NCBI GenBank assembly: GCA_034508935.3 | Contig: CM067446.1 | Location: 17,814,699 to 17,878,698 of the forward strand | From: Berghia stephanieae | Taxonomy: Eukaryota; Mollusca; Gastropoda; Nudibranchia; Aeolidiidae | Direction of reading: 5' to 3' | Length of the DNA stretch: 64,000 bases | Shown: positions 48,150 to 59,287 of the stretch, piece after piece | How the letters are laid out: each line of letters starts with the position of its first letter | Numbering within the stretch: position 1 is the stretch's first letter | Notes under the pieces: model-generated | Seen by the model: the letters and a program-made list of their open reading frames with translations, nothing else | The model's database searches: none | Told to the model about the DNA's origin: nothing | Translations under genes and position numbers: made by a program

Positions 48150-48278
48150 TTACTGGAAATCCTCAATACTTGTAAGTCGGTATCGGTTACGACCCGACCC
48201 ATCATTAGATTAAAGCACTCTTCCCAATCCGGAGATATCCGAGGTAACCGATCGTCTGACGTCTGCTTGGTCACTAGT

Positions 48279-48921
48279 AGGGGAGGGCATCCGGGTCACC
48301 AAAAGGTCATCGACGCTTTGAGGTTTTGAGAAGACAGGTCATCGACGACTGAGAACTTCCCGACCTCCATTTAGTTCTCGATGCTTTTCTCGTCTCGAGA
48401 ATCTTGGTCGTCGATGCTTCTCGTATTGAGTCCCGAGTCCCGAGTCTCGAGACTATACTGCGCGAGCGACGCACGCGTTACTAACAATGTGTACTATCTG
48501 CATTGTTCACCCCTCTCTCGTCGGCGATGATTCCAGCGAAGCTCGAGACTTTTTTGCGTCTCGATGCTTTTTTGAGTCTCGAGACTCAAAAAAGTCTCGA
48601 GCATCGCTCTAGTCATCGGTGCTTTCATTCAATACCTAGTCATTGGTATTGGGTATTGACGTTATATCATATTTTAAACAGCTAACAAAACACAAACGTC
48701 GTAAATAGATCAAAATGGTTATAGGTATCAATGTTTTATTATTATACAAAGTGAATTTATTTAATGTATTTTAAGTTTTAATACAAAAAAGCCATCCAAA
48801 GCTCAGTTGAAGTGCTACTTCTCGGGAATTCCCGACTTTTCCTTGGTCATCGAGTTCGGGAAGTTTTGAGTGTTGGTGGCCGATGACTTGAGGTATCATC
48901 GAGACTTCCGCTCGACACTAG
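48279..48921. mobile_element. Non-autonomous DNA element, hAT-like
   Basis: Flanked by a near-perfect 8-bp duplication (TCACTAGT at 48,271; TCACTAGC at 48,922). Subterminal TCGAGACT and CATCGA words recur in both orientations, and a perfect 28-bp palindrome lies at 48,567-48,594 (centre GAGTCTCGAGACTC). No coding. The 8-bp duplication and repeated subterminal hexamers suggest hAT. Confidence 0.5.
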
Positions 48922-49158
48922 TCACTAGCCTACTACTTATTGACCTTTGCTGAACATATGTATTATGTATTGTCAGGTCGCGAGCGACGAAGTTATCTGA
49001 AAGAAAACCTACATATTCTCCATCCTAAAGAGGGGTGATCACTTTAACTTTGAGAAGTTTTGATCAGAAAGGATTGAGTCGTAATCCTAGGTTACCTATA
49101 GCCTATTGATTGACTGACAATGACTTCATGTCCTGGCCAGGATAGGGCTGAAATCTAC

Positions 49159-49306
49159 GGTGTTTCTTTTTTACGAAACTCGCCGATAACCATATCGCTA
49201 GTCTCAGGTTCACTCCCCAATGGTGTACACTTCCCTGAGTCCCAGGTTCACTCCCATTGCTGCCTACTTCCCATAACTTTGTCGGGTTTCGTAAAAAAGA
49301 AACACC
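49159..49306. mobile_element. Short MITE with ~21-bp inverted ends
   Basis: Left end GGTGTTTCTTTTTTACGAAA (49,159) is repeated exactly inverted at 49,287-49,306. The 100-bp interior carries two AGGTTCACTCCC motifs. A partial copy is at 18,009. Confidence 0.85.
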
Positions 49307-49309
49307 CTG

Positions 49310-50030
49310 CTAATGCAATTTCAATATGCATCTCTTGCTCTATCCTAGGATATTCCTACTGTTTTCCTAAGAACCGATGCAAAAGGTCGGAAAAATAAAG
49401 CCGACACGATAGCAGGTTAATTAATATCTATCTATCACTATATCATAATTATGTGAAAGTGAAAACGTACCTGACATGATGGAGACAGATGGTCAGCGAG
49501 CGATTGGGAGGCCTACCGTAAGCGCCTCGTGCTAAGGGAAATAACCCAAGTAACTATAGAGAAAAAATGAACCCTATTACCTTACCCTAAAGATTATAGG
49601 AAAACCAAACACTGTAGGACCTTTACTTAGATTAAGACCTATAGCTAGTCTATAATAACTAGATAGAATAAAAAATCTTCTGACCTCGATCAAGCGAACC
49701 CTAATGCCCAATTCTAGTAGGAAAAAAAAAATCCTAGGACTGCTTTTCACTACCTTTCAATGCTTCAACAAAATGGCAGTGGAGAAACAAAACAATGGTC
49801 ATGTTAGGAAATTTTAAACTTTCACTAATCTATCATGGTTTGTTCTAGTTTTTAAAATACTACTATACATGGACAAATAGAATAAATAAACACCTGACAA
49901 AAGATTCACAGTGAACGTACTAATTAAAAGAGATGCTAGCTGCCCCCAGGAGTGTACAGAATTTTCCCCAAGAACTTTCATCATTTAACCTGTGTTTAAT
50001 TAACACTAACATCAGTCTGTAGGTTGTAAT
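49310..50030. other. No gene seen
   Basis: AT-rich; no frame or recognised repeat. A GC-richer CCAAT-bearing patch (49,480-49,545) could hold a promoter, but nothing ties it to MPST. Confidence 0.3.
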
Positions 50031-50033
50031 AAT

Positions 50034-50935
50034 TACAATGCAGGGTGGATAAATCAACAACGGTTATATCGACAAAACGCTTATATATCAACATGGCATC
50101 AAAATTCCATTTTTTACGCTATATAGCATACAGATCGCCTTCCATGTCGACAAAAAATTTACCACGAGACGGTTATATCGACATGTGAACCATTGATATG
50201 GCAAAAAGTCTCAGAAAATAATAACATTTAAATACGGTCAAGATATCCTGCAGTGAAGTGAAGCACAACAGTCAATGAAAATGCAGACATCCCGCTGTGA
50301 TGTAGAAAAACAGAAAAACCAAGATTATTGTCCAATGACTTCCTGTGAATAATCATTGATGAACCTTGATTTAAGCGGCCACATCCCGTTCTGAACCGTG
50401 TCAGCTTTTCTCGGTACTGATACCAGTAATGGGAATTACCGATATCAATATTACTTGCCCTCGACATATAGGTTAATGAGAAACGCTACCCACATCACCC
50501 AGCTGCCTGGCCAATCCCTGCCTGGAACTGAGTGTTGGTAAATGAGACAGACCTCTTCCCATCCCCCACCTCCCAAAAAAACATTTAAAAAATTAAGAAC
50601 AATCATAACCAAAACTATTTCTCAATTTCTCAGAAATGTGCTGATGCTCAGCTTATCAGTCTCAATATTATGGGAAAGTCAATGCCACTCTTACTGGTAC
50701 TCAGTCTCAATGCCACTCGACAAAATTTACGTTTTAGAAGACACCACTGCTGCCGAAGTGGAGACAGATGAGTATAGTGTCCCATTAGATATTTTAAAGT
50801 GGGGTAATGGTATTGAATGGTTCCCAATTTCCAAGCCCATGTCTCTTTTAGATTACATCAGTGCAGTCCGCCTAAAATTAACGCCTGTCAACAAGAACTT
50901 TAAGCAAGGTTTACTTTATCCAAATGTACGGTAAA
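50034..50935. mobile_element. pogo/Tigger-type element, truncated copy
   Basis: Starts TACAATGCAGGGTGGATAAATC (TA target site then terminal repeat), with GTTATATCGACA motifs. Its sequence from 50,034 to at least 50,760 matches, inverted, the element at 57,775-58,760 (shared ATATTGATATCGG, CATTACTGGT[AG]TCAGTACC, TGTTGTG[CT]T[TG][CT]ACTTCA blocks). The open frame at 50,542-50,934 (ends LYPNVR) is not recognised as host coding. Confidence 0.6.
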
Positions 50936-51086
50936 CAGTTTGTGAAGTATCAAATATTTGTGCACATACAATCGATTGTGTCTCTTATTGCAAGAAAATT
51001 CATACATATTATTGTCTCATCTTTTCTGCAGACTGTGTTTGCTATATCTATTACTTATTGTCACATCTTCTTAATTTTAATTTCAG

Positions 51087-53412
51087 ATATTTGACTCAAC
51101 ACAACATCAAGAATGCAAAAATCTTTGAGATCTGCTCTTATCTCCACACAATGCCTAATGGACATGATAAATGCCAAGTCCAGCAATCATAGAATTCTTG
51201 ATGCTGCATGGCATTTACCGAACACAGGAAGGATTGCTGCTGAAGAGTTCAAGGTTCAACATATACCGGGAGCTCTGTTTTTCAATGTTGATGACTGTGC
51301 TGATAAGTCCACTGGTTTACCTCATATGGTACCATCAGTAGAGGACTTTGAAGAATATGTTGGTAACTTAGGCATCAATAATGACACCCATGTCATTGTT
51401 TATGACAACAATGATCAGTTTCCTTTATTTTCAGCTCAAAGAGTATGGTGGACATTCAGAGTATTCGGCCATGATAACGTTTCAGTTTTGAATGGAGGTT
51501 TACAGAAATGGATCAGAGAGAAAAGGCCTACCACATCAATTGTTGAAAATGTCATCAAAGAGAAATTTCAGGGGAAATTTTACCCTCATCTTGTGAAAAG
51601 TTTAGCTGACATTGAGAAAAACATAATAGATTCTGCATTACAAGTGGTCGATGCAAGGCCCAATGGGAGATTCAAGGGAATTGCTCCAGAACCAAGATCT
51701 GGTAAGTGTTACATGTAACTTTAAAGCTTTAAAAATGATACAAATTCAATTTTACAACAGAATATGATAATAGTATTGCAGTATTATGACGTAAAAAGAT
51801 AAAACTTTTAGCGAGATTTGAAAGTTGTCAACGAATCCAAGCATCTCACGTGTGATGGGAGAAAGTTCCAAAAATGGGGGGGCTGAAAATTGAAAAGATT
51901 ATTCACCTATTTTACACAATGGCTTAGGTTTGACAAGGATTTTTTGGTCATTGCTTGACCTCAAGTTTCTATTGGGGACATATATGTTTAGAAAGTCTTT
52001 AATATAGGAGGGACTGTTGGTGCTCAAGGATTTGTAGACAACAGTAAAATTCTTATAGGCAACTGTTTTTTCCACAGAAGCCAATGTAACTCACGGAGAT
52101 GGAGAGTTGCTGACGGGTATATTTGGATATTGCGCACAATGAGTCTGGCTGCGTTATTTTGAGCAACCTGAAGTTTACTCATTTTGTGTTTAGCTTAATT
52201 CGCGCAAAGGGAGTTACAGTACCAATTTATATAAAACGGGGAATTAATTAAAAGTTCTGCTATATGCTTCGGTATTAAATGACTTCTATGTACATTGATT
52301 GTATGGTGCTATTCACGTGGCTTGTTATGGAAAGATCTTTATCAATGATATGCCAAGGTTTTTTGCTTTATTTGAAAATTCTATTGTGCTATTTCTGAGA
52401 GTAATAGGTGATTTATTTGCCTGTTTAAGGATACTCGGCCTTCTACACATTAAAATCTCAGTTTTACTATCATTTAATTTTAACTTGTCCATTCTTGTAC
52501 ATTCAAGATTTAATCTCATTAAAACAGCTCGAAATTTGTTGTATTAAGTAGCAATGACTATCCCGCACAAATCTTTGGGCCTCTTTTTCGCTAACGAAGT
52601 GCCCGAATTCGCGTCAAAATATGGGACGAAGCCGTTTCGTATATGCTATTTAAAAAAATTAATTACGACGCTGTTTATTGATGAATATGACTGAAAGTTG
52701 GCACACAGTTAGAAAAAAGGTCATTTTAGATTATGTCAAGCGACAAAACTCGTGCGATTACCAGAAGACCGTTAAAAATAGGTTTTTACTCTTTGGAGTA
52801 AAATATTTCTAAAACTACCGGGCGTGGAGGTTTTGTCGCTGACAAGGTAATACATGAACATTTTTCTTTTTGGTTGTAAAATTCATATGAATATGACGAG
52901 TACTTTTCCCGTATTTTACAAAACACCATCCTAATTTGCTCTTCAAGTTTCAATCTTTTAATCCACTTATTACGCAAGATACAATCAAAGGTCGAAAAAA
53001 AAAAATGCCGAAAAAGCGTCCCATATTTTCGCGTTTTTTTCCTCTTTGCGGGTCATCCAAATAAATGACACCTTTGAAACTGCATAACTTGTTTATTTAT
53101 GAATGGATTTTCAAAATTCAAAAACATTTTTACTCAGTGGAGATAGGGCTTTGGTTTCAAACAAAAATTTTCCTCAAAAAGAGAAAAAAACATTTTTCAC
53201 AGTCATTGCTATATTAAGAGTGTAGGGGTACTGAAACATAAATTTTATATCATATTACTCTTGGGGGATGGTACAGATGGGTCTTCTTTTTCTTTCTCGA
53301 TTATAGGTGCTTACTGGCTTTATTATTCTCTCTCTTTCCTTTCCCTTTTCTCCTTGTTTTAATTTAGTTCTTCTTTGTTTTTTTTTAATATATATATAAT
53401 ATATATAATTAT

Positions 53413-53472
<60 letters not shown>

Positions 53473-54401
53473 TATATTTTTAAAAAATTAATAATATATA
53501 TATTATAAAAACAAAAACCATGAAATAATAGTGCTCAACTTTTAGTTAAAAGGAGCTATTTATAGTATAATTATGATTATTTAACCTCTACAACATTGTT
53601 TCAAGCGTTAGCTCTCATCAGGAAGTGGAAGTGAAAGTAGAGTGTGGTGTTTTTCGTATTTTTTTAGATTTGTGTTTATGGAGGTTCATAATTACATAAA
53701 AGATGTTGGTTTCTATGTTTGCATGAGGATGTTTGTTCGTTTCTTCTGTTGAGTGTTGCCATGTTCAGTTTTGTGATGATGAAGAATTTTTCTTCTAAGC
53801 AGAGGTTGCAAATCTTAGAAGAGGGGGAGTACGGCTAGGCTCTGGAGATGATTTTCCATGTGATGCTGTGTTGTATGTTTTTTTTCTTTGAGGTTCCAAA
53901 TGTGTTCGCTTAGTGTAGTAGAATGTCGTTTGTGTATGTTTCTGAAGGAAGATTTATGCAGGTTGTATCTGGTTTTAATGAACACTCAGTGAGGCCAACG
54001 TATGTTTCTTGTTTTGGTGTGGTCGTGTAACTGTGGCTTGATAAATAACGTTTTGAGTCAGGCAATTGCCATTTAGTGGGCATATTGCCTGGGTCCTACA
54101 GTTGCATTTATTCTCTAGGTTATTGCTGGGCTGAGCTGGCTGTGATAGTTTTTGTTTATTGTTGGAGGAAATAATGTTTTGTATGTTTGGCATGCAGGTG
54201 TATCCTATTTTGATGGTGTCTTTGTTCATGATTGGGTGTAGAATGTGACTGGGAGGGAAGCATTTTTTAGTAGGTTGAAGAATTTGTTACCAATAGAAGT
54301 TGTCACAGGTTTATATATATATATAATTCATCACAACTTCTTTCCAAATACAGAAAGATCAATTCATAAACTGGCAGAGTAAACTCAACCCCCTCCCCCT
54401 C

Positions 54402-54482
<81 letters not shown>

Positions 54483-56420
54483 TTGCAGTCTTCTCTTGAT
54501 TTTATAAAAAAACTTTTTTTTTTCAGGAGAGTTATAATATTTTTTTTAATTATTACATTACATTTTATTTTCTTTACAGATATCAAACCTGGGTGTATCG
54601 TGGGTACAAAAAACATACCATTTTTCACTGCGCTGGATGTAGAGAAAAAGTGTATGAAAAGTCCCGAAGAACTGAGAAAGATGTTCGGGATGAGGACATT
54701 GACTTACAAAAGCCCTTTATAGCAACCTGCGGATCAGGTAAGAAAACATGTGAACTGACAATGCAAATTTTATTGCCTTTAAGTTTTGTTATGATAGCAT
54801 TTCCAAGGGCTCTTTCACACACCACTCAACTCTGTAAGATCCAATCATTTAGGACATAACGGTTTAATTTACATGAATCTTTCATCCCATGTCAAGATAA
54901 AGCATTGTTATTGGATTATTTCACTCATGGCCATTCTGGTTGGGGTCATTGACCTCCCACGGTGAGCAGGAGGTCACTTCCTGTGTTTTATATCCCCCTA
55001 TATCTGTTTTTCCCGCTTGTTCTCTGTCTTTGTCTTGGAATGAGACCCTGGTAATAGTCCCTGGCTAGGAGGGAAACTGTTAAATGTATAATTATAGCTT
55101 TGGGAGATTATATTTTTCTTTTCCCTTGTAAATCATTTCTCTCTTATGATGTACGATTATCTTTTGGTTCTGAATATATAATGTAAGCATTTGAGTATAT
55201 TCCTCTTCGTGAAATCCTGTGCTTATGTCTGGATTATACTTTTAGGTGATCTCAAACTAAATACACTTATAGTGTGCTCTTGGAATCTTCATCTGTTTCT
55301 ATTTCAACCATTTCCCTTTTCATACTTTTTCTTGTGTACTTTTAATTGTAACTAGAATTTTTTGACTACCCCATTTTCTTCCTATTTACTGGCGTTGAGT
55401 GACCTAAATTTTTCGCAAGCACTATAAAATCCTTAAAAACAAACAACCTATGGCCATCACTCCACACAGAGCTTAGGCTATCAACCACAGCACATCATTT
55501 TCCTCTCTGTGGCTATCTTTTCCATTTCTTTCCAAGTGATTTCCATCTTCTTTGTATCTGCATCAAGGTCACAACCCCAGGTGTTTCTTGGACTTCGTCT
55601 TTTGCATTTCCCAAGAGAGTTCCATTCTAATGCCTAACCTGGTTGTCATTTGCTGGTTCCCTCAGGGTGTGCCTTATCTACTTCCATCTTCTGTGTCATA
55701 TTTCTTCTATGGATGGTAGCTCTGGACCTTCCATACGCCTTTGTTCTTAATGGTGTCAGGCCAGTATATCTTTACGACAGCCCTGTAATCTCAGACAATC
55801 GTCAGATTTCATACAATATCGCTATGATTTTGTTCACTCTTTCATCATTTTGCATTTTATGCAAGCATATTGACTTAAAACATAGGTTCCATAGTGTCAT
55901 GCATTCTTAGAAAAAATTTCAGACAATTTTTTCTGCTGCCACCTACTGATCTGTTAAGATTCTTCCAAGACAGCTCTTGATAAAGCTGTTTAATTTCTTG
56001 GTTGTTGTCATCGTGGTACTCCAGGTCTCTGTCCCATACAATAAGCCTGGCATTTGAATTTTTGTTCAGGTTGACACCAGTTTGGAGCCCAAGATGTCCT
56101 TCAACTGAATGTATACTGCTCTAGCCTTTTGTATTCTTGCCTCACCATCTGCATTTTGTGCTGTCCTGCTACCCATTATAGTTGAAACCAAATATATTTA
56201 TAGATGGGTCACAGATTGAAATTCGATCTTGGCCTATTATTAGCCGTCTGGGTATTATTTGAATTGAACAGTTTGCAATGGAGGCCGTAGATATAGTAAG
56301 CAGAAAAAGATCATGAATGTGGTCCCAACTCACGCACCAAAGGGATGCTTAATGAAAATAAGTCTTTGACAACAGTGAGTTACAGAAACCATTTAATAAA
56401 ATAAGTTGTGTTGTGTCGCG

Positions 56421-56485
<65 letters not shown>

Positions 56486-59287
56486 CTATAAATATACAAA
56501 GAAGGTGAATATAATCGTGTAATCAATACTCAATAATTGTTACCAATTGTATGTTAGAATTACGTAAATAAAAATCTTTGTAAAGAGTAGTTTAAAAGAA
56601 CCCCAGTCACATTACAACAAGACTGCCTCATAACAGTTATTACACCATGAATTAAACCTGCACAATGTTTATTGTGTCAATATTTTAAAATGTGGCTCTG
56701 ATGTGTTGAGAAGGATCTTTACAATATTTTAGCAAGAATTCCTACTTGCAATAGCTGTTTCTCATCTGTCAGATCTCCCATAGTAGGTAGTGGTGGCCCC
56801 TTGCTGTGTGTTCTATCCCCCTATAGATGTTTTCTCACTTGCTTTCTTTCTTTGTTTTGAATGATATTACTTAGTTTTGTCTTGGACCTTGCCGGAGTCC
56901 TTGGCTGGCAGGGAAACAATTAAATGTATGGTTATAGTTTTTGGAGTTCTCCTGTCACAAAAATTTCAGGACATGGAAACAGAAATACAGATGATCGCCC
57001 GCAATGCCATGAAAATAGGCTTAAGGACAAACATAACCAAAACAAAAATATTGAGAATAAATGCAAAACAAAAAGAACCCATCAAACTTTTTGGAGATGA
57101 GATAGAAAATGATGAATTTTGCTATCTTGGAGCTAAAATGTCTGAAGATGGGAACACAGTAAAGGTAATAAATGAAAGGTTAAAAAAAGCCTGTAATACT
57201 TTTGGCACCTAAAACAAACTTTGGAATGCAAAGAAAATTTCAACAAAAACAAAGATGCGCATATTCAAGAGTAATGTGTTATCAGTTCTTCTATTTGGAG
57301 CAGAATCTTGGAAATTTTCCAAAACAAATGTCTACGAACAATATTCCACATTTTTTGACCCAATAAAATATCAACTAAAGATTTTGTACAAAAACTGGCA
57401 TGGCCCCATTTTTGAAACAGTCAAATCAAGAAGATGGAGATGGATTGGCCATGTTTGTCAGTGAAGGAGGGAAGGAGGGAGCAAACCAAAAAACAGCACC
57501 CAGATGGACACCTCAGAGTAATCACAATAGGAGAAGACCACTGGAAACCTGGAAAAGATTGATGGAAAGAGATGACATCCTTCTGTTGGACCTGGGGTGA
57601 TGTCCGGAAGCTGACAGAAGACAGAAGTCACTGGCGCTCCTTACAGTCTATCTTATGCATTTATGAAACACCAAAGAGGAGTAAGTAAATAATTATAGTT
57701 TTGGGAGATGATATTTTTCATTGGAAATCATCTCTCTGTTATTTACTGTTATATTTTTTGTTTTGAATATACAATCGAGGACGGATATATCGAAATTGTC
57801 GGGACCACAGTAAAATGTCGATATAAGCATGATGTTGATATATCAGTCAATCCAAAAAATGAATGGGGAAACAAATGAGAAATGCAAAATAATAACAAGG
57901 GAAATCAATTTTGATGAATCTGTGGCCTTTAAAGGTGCCCATTAAAAAATTTATGATGACTTTCTTTGACTGTTATTGTAGCCTGTCTCCGAAGGCCAAG
58001 ATTAATTTTATGGATCCTTTCCTCAGCACTGGCAAAAACATCAAATAAGGAAGCTTCCTCATGAAGTTGCTGTGCAAATTAGTGGACAGTCTTGATAGCC
58101 ATTGTAGTGGCATGGTCAGAAACTGGTTCTGATGGTGAACTATCCGCATCGGCAACAATGGCATCTTCTAAAACTTAATCATTGTCGATTGGTATCAAGA
58201 TTGAGTACCAGTAATAGTGGCACCAACCTTGCCGATAATGAAGAGACTAAGAAGCTGAGCCTGTCTCATTTACAGACTCATTCTTGTTTCCAGACCAGCA
58301 TTGTATGGGCAGTTTGCGAAGACTGATAGACAGTCTTATACATAGTGATTGATGTGGGGAGCGTTTCTTGTTGAAAGCCAAGTATTATATTGATATCGGG
58401 AATTCTCATTACTGGTGTCAGTACCAGGAAATGCTGGCATGGCCCAGGATGAGATTTGACCCCTGATATCACGGCTCTTTGGTTGTTATTTTACATCACA
58501 ACAGGATATCTGCAGTTTCATTGGCTGTTGTGTTGTACTTCATCGTAGGGTACCTTGACTGTTCATAAATTGTTTTTTTTTTGGGGGGGGGGGTGTTAGA
58601 CAAATTATTGCCATTATCGATGGTTTATAGTGTCAATTTAACTGTCTTGGGGTAAAATTTATGTCGATATATGTGACCTTTTTTTACTAATGTTATGGAG
58701 AAGAGAAAAAACGGGACTTTGATGTCATGTCATGACAATATATCCACTCTGCACTGTATACTGATTTATAAACATTTGAGTGTATTCCTCATTGTGGGAT
58801 CCTGTGCTTGTGTCTGGATGAGACTTTTAAGTGATCTCATTATAAGGACACCTGTAGAATGCTCTTAGAATCTACATCCCCTTCGTCTTACTTTTTCTCA
58901 TGTGCTCTCAATTGTAAATCGAGACTTTAGTCATAGAATGAGTTTGAAATTGATGTGATTTTGTCTGTAAAAGTCATTGTTTTCCTCAGTAATCTTCCCT
59001 TAACCCACAAAACCAGCAGGATTGTATTTCCCCAGTCATCATTGTGGTTTATGATTCCTACAGACTCGGATCAAAGACGAAAAGCATCACATTGTAGGCT
59101 GCCATGTGACTCTTAAAATAGAGTTGATAGTTTTGTGATCTTTATTTCCCCAGGAATGACAGCATGCATGCTGGCTTTAGCAGCACATGAATTGGGCAAT
59201 GATGAGGTGTCTATCTATGACGGTTCTTGGACAGAATGGTACCTCAAGGCTCCTGATAACTTGAAAGAGAATGTGCCATCTGATTGA
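51087..59287 (+). CDS. MPST: 3-mercaptopyruvate sulfurtransferase, 3 coding exons
   Basis: Two-domain rhodanese that moves sulfur from 3-mercaptopyruvate to thiol acceptors (cytosol/mitochondrion) and can release H2S. Exons: 51,087-51,701 (ATG 51,113, after an AG acceptor, so a UTR exon lies upstream), 54,580-54,737 and 59,154-59,287 (TGA). Exon 1 holds the inactive domain and linker: ILDAAWHLPNTGR, EFKVQHIPGALFFNVDDC, HVIVYDNNDQFPLFSAQRVW, VLNGGLQKW, VVDARPNGRFKG. Exon 2 holds IKPGCIVGTKNIPF and the start of the active loop. The exon 2/3 junction rebuilds CGSGMTA, with catalytic Cys about residue 247. CGSG[VM]TA is typical of MPST, whereas thiosulfate sulfurtransferase has CRKGVTA. The C-terminus has VSIYDGSWTEWY. 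The coding sum is 881 nt; one base appears missing near 54,684-54,689 in exon 2, where the frame switches from PEELRKMF to RDEDIDLQKPFIATCGSG. With it the length is 293 residues (human 297). Introns 2 and 3 contain a Penelope-like fragment and several other repeats. Confidence 0.92.
51830..52530 (-). mobile_element. L2/CR1-like LINE 3' fragment
   Basis: Minus strand: KLNDSKTEILMCRRPS, LRNSTIEFSNKAKNLGISL (52,519-52,325), then KLQVAQNNAARLIVRNIQIY and LRELHWLLWKKQLPIRILLL further on, the typical order of L2/CR1 RT C-termini. Several frame changes. Lies in MPST intron 1. Confidence 0.75.
53385..53478. repeat. (AT)n microsatellite
   Basis: About 90 bp of AT repeats at the 3' side of the Penelope-like fragment. 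Confidence 0.95.
53540..54300 (-). mobile_element. Penelope-like element 3' fragment (GIY-YIG endonuclease region)
   Basis: Read on the minus strand, the frames carry KFFNLLKKCFPPSH, IKIGYTCMPNIQNIIS, the Cys motif CNCRTQAICPLNGNCLTQNV followed by YQATVT, then CNLCLEEKFFIITK and ATLNRRNE. This order is the standard C-terminal part of Penelope-like elements with a GIY-YIG nuclease. The reverse transcriptase is absent (5' truncated) and the piece is broken. The 3' end carries a hammerhead ribozyme and reaches an AT microsatellite. It sits in MPST intron 1. Confidence 0.75.
53584..53626 (-). ncRNA. Hammerhead ribozyme, type I, in a Penelope-like element
   Basis: The 43-nt minus-strand sequence has stem I (ACTTC with GAGGT, one G-U), core CTGATGA, stem II (GAGC-TAAC-GCTT, four pairs with one G-U, four-base loop), core GAAA, a four-pair stem III with a two-base loop (ACAA-TG-TTGT) and cleavage base A (plus 53,589). 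Every invariant core base of the hammerhead is present. Tiny stem III is the known form in Penelope-like elements, where dimers are thought to be active. Cleavage would fall between plus 53,589 and 53,588. Confidence 0.85.
54402..54481. repeat. (GT)n microsatellite
   Basis: About 80 bp of GT repeats, 100 bp upstream of MPST exon 2. Confidence 0.97.
54943..55445 (+). repeat. R570 repeat, full copy
   Basis: Starts GGGGTCATTGACCTCCCACG and ends CACTATAAAATCCTTAAAAAC; all middle motifs are present. Lies in MPST intron 2. Confidence 0.85.
55446..56770. other. No gene seen; LINE-like text and 63-base poly-C
   Basis: About 55,480-56,180 is GC-richer and, on the minus strand, reads like decayed LINE reverse-transcriptase sequence, but no motif is clear. 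A run of 63 C lies at 56,421-56,483. Confidence 0.35.
56948..57690 (+). mobile_element. LINE 3' fragment (RT C-terminal part)
   Basis: Frames read MIARNAMKIGLRTNITKTKI, LRINAKQKEPIKLFGDEIEN, DEFCYLGAKMSEDGN, RIFKSNVLSVLLFGAESWK and RRWRWIGHV, the post-catalytic RT region of endonuclease/RT LINEs; family differs from the 7.6-kb LINE. Frame changes near 57,210 and 57,460. Confidence 0.8.
57775..58762. mobile_element. pogo/Tigger-type element with TA site
   Basis: Left end TACAATCGAGGACGGATATATCG and right end (inverted) TACAGTGCAGAGTGGATATATTG are imperfect inverted repeats at TA. Inside, minus-strand frames near 58,160-57,970 (EDAIVADADSSPSEPVSDHA, then LHEEASLFDVFASAEERIHK) resemble the acidic C-terminus of Tigger transposases. 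Inverse homologue of the 50.03-kb copy. Confidence 0.6.

Larger units (their letters stand above)
56772..58935 (+). repeat. R570 repeat split by two insertions
   Basis: R570 segments at 56,772-56,947, about 57,690-57,775 and 58,762-58,935 join in order. The first break holds a LINE fragment, flanked by TTATAGTTTTTGGAG and TTATAGTTTTGGGAG (target duplication). The second holds a pogo/Tigger-type element at a TA site. Confidence 0.8.

Noticed and set aside
50542-50934. Upstream exon of MPST or a separate small gene
   Set aside because: Overlaps sequence homologous to the pogo/Tigger-type element at 58 kb, has no splice link to the MPST exon and no recognised domain.
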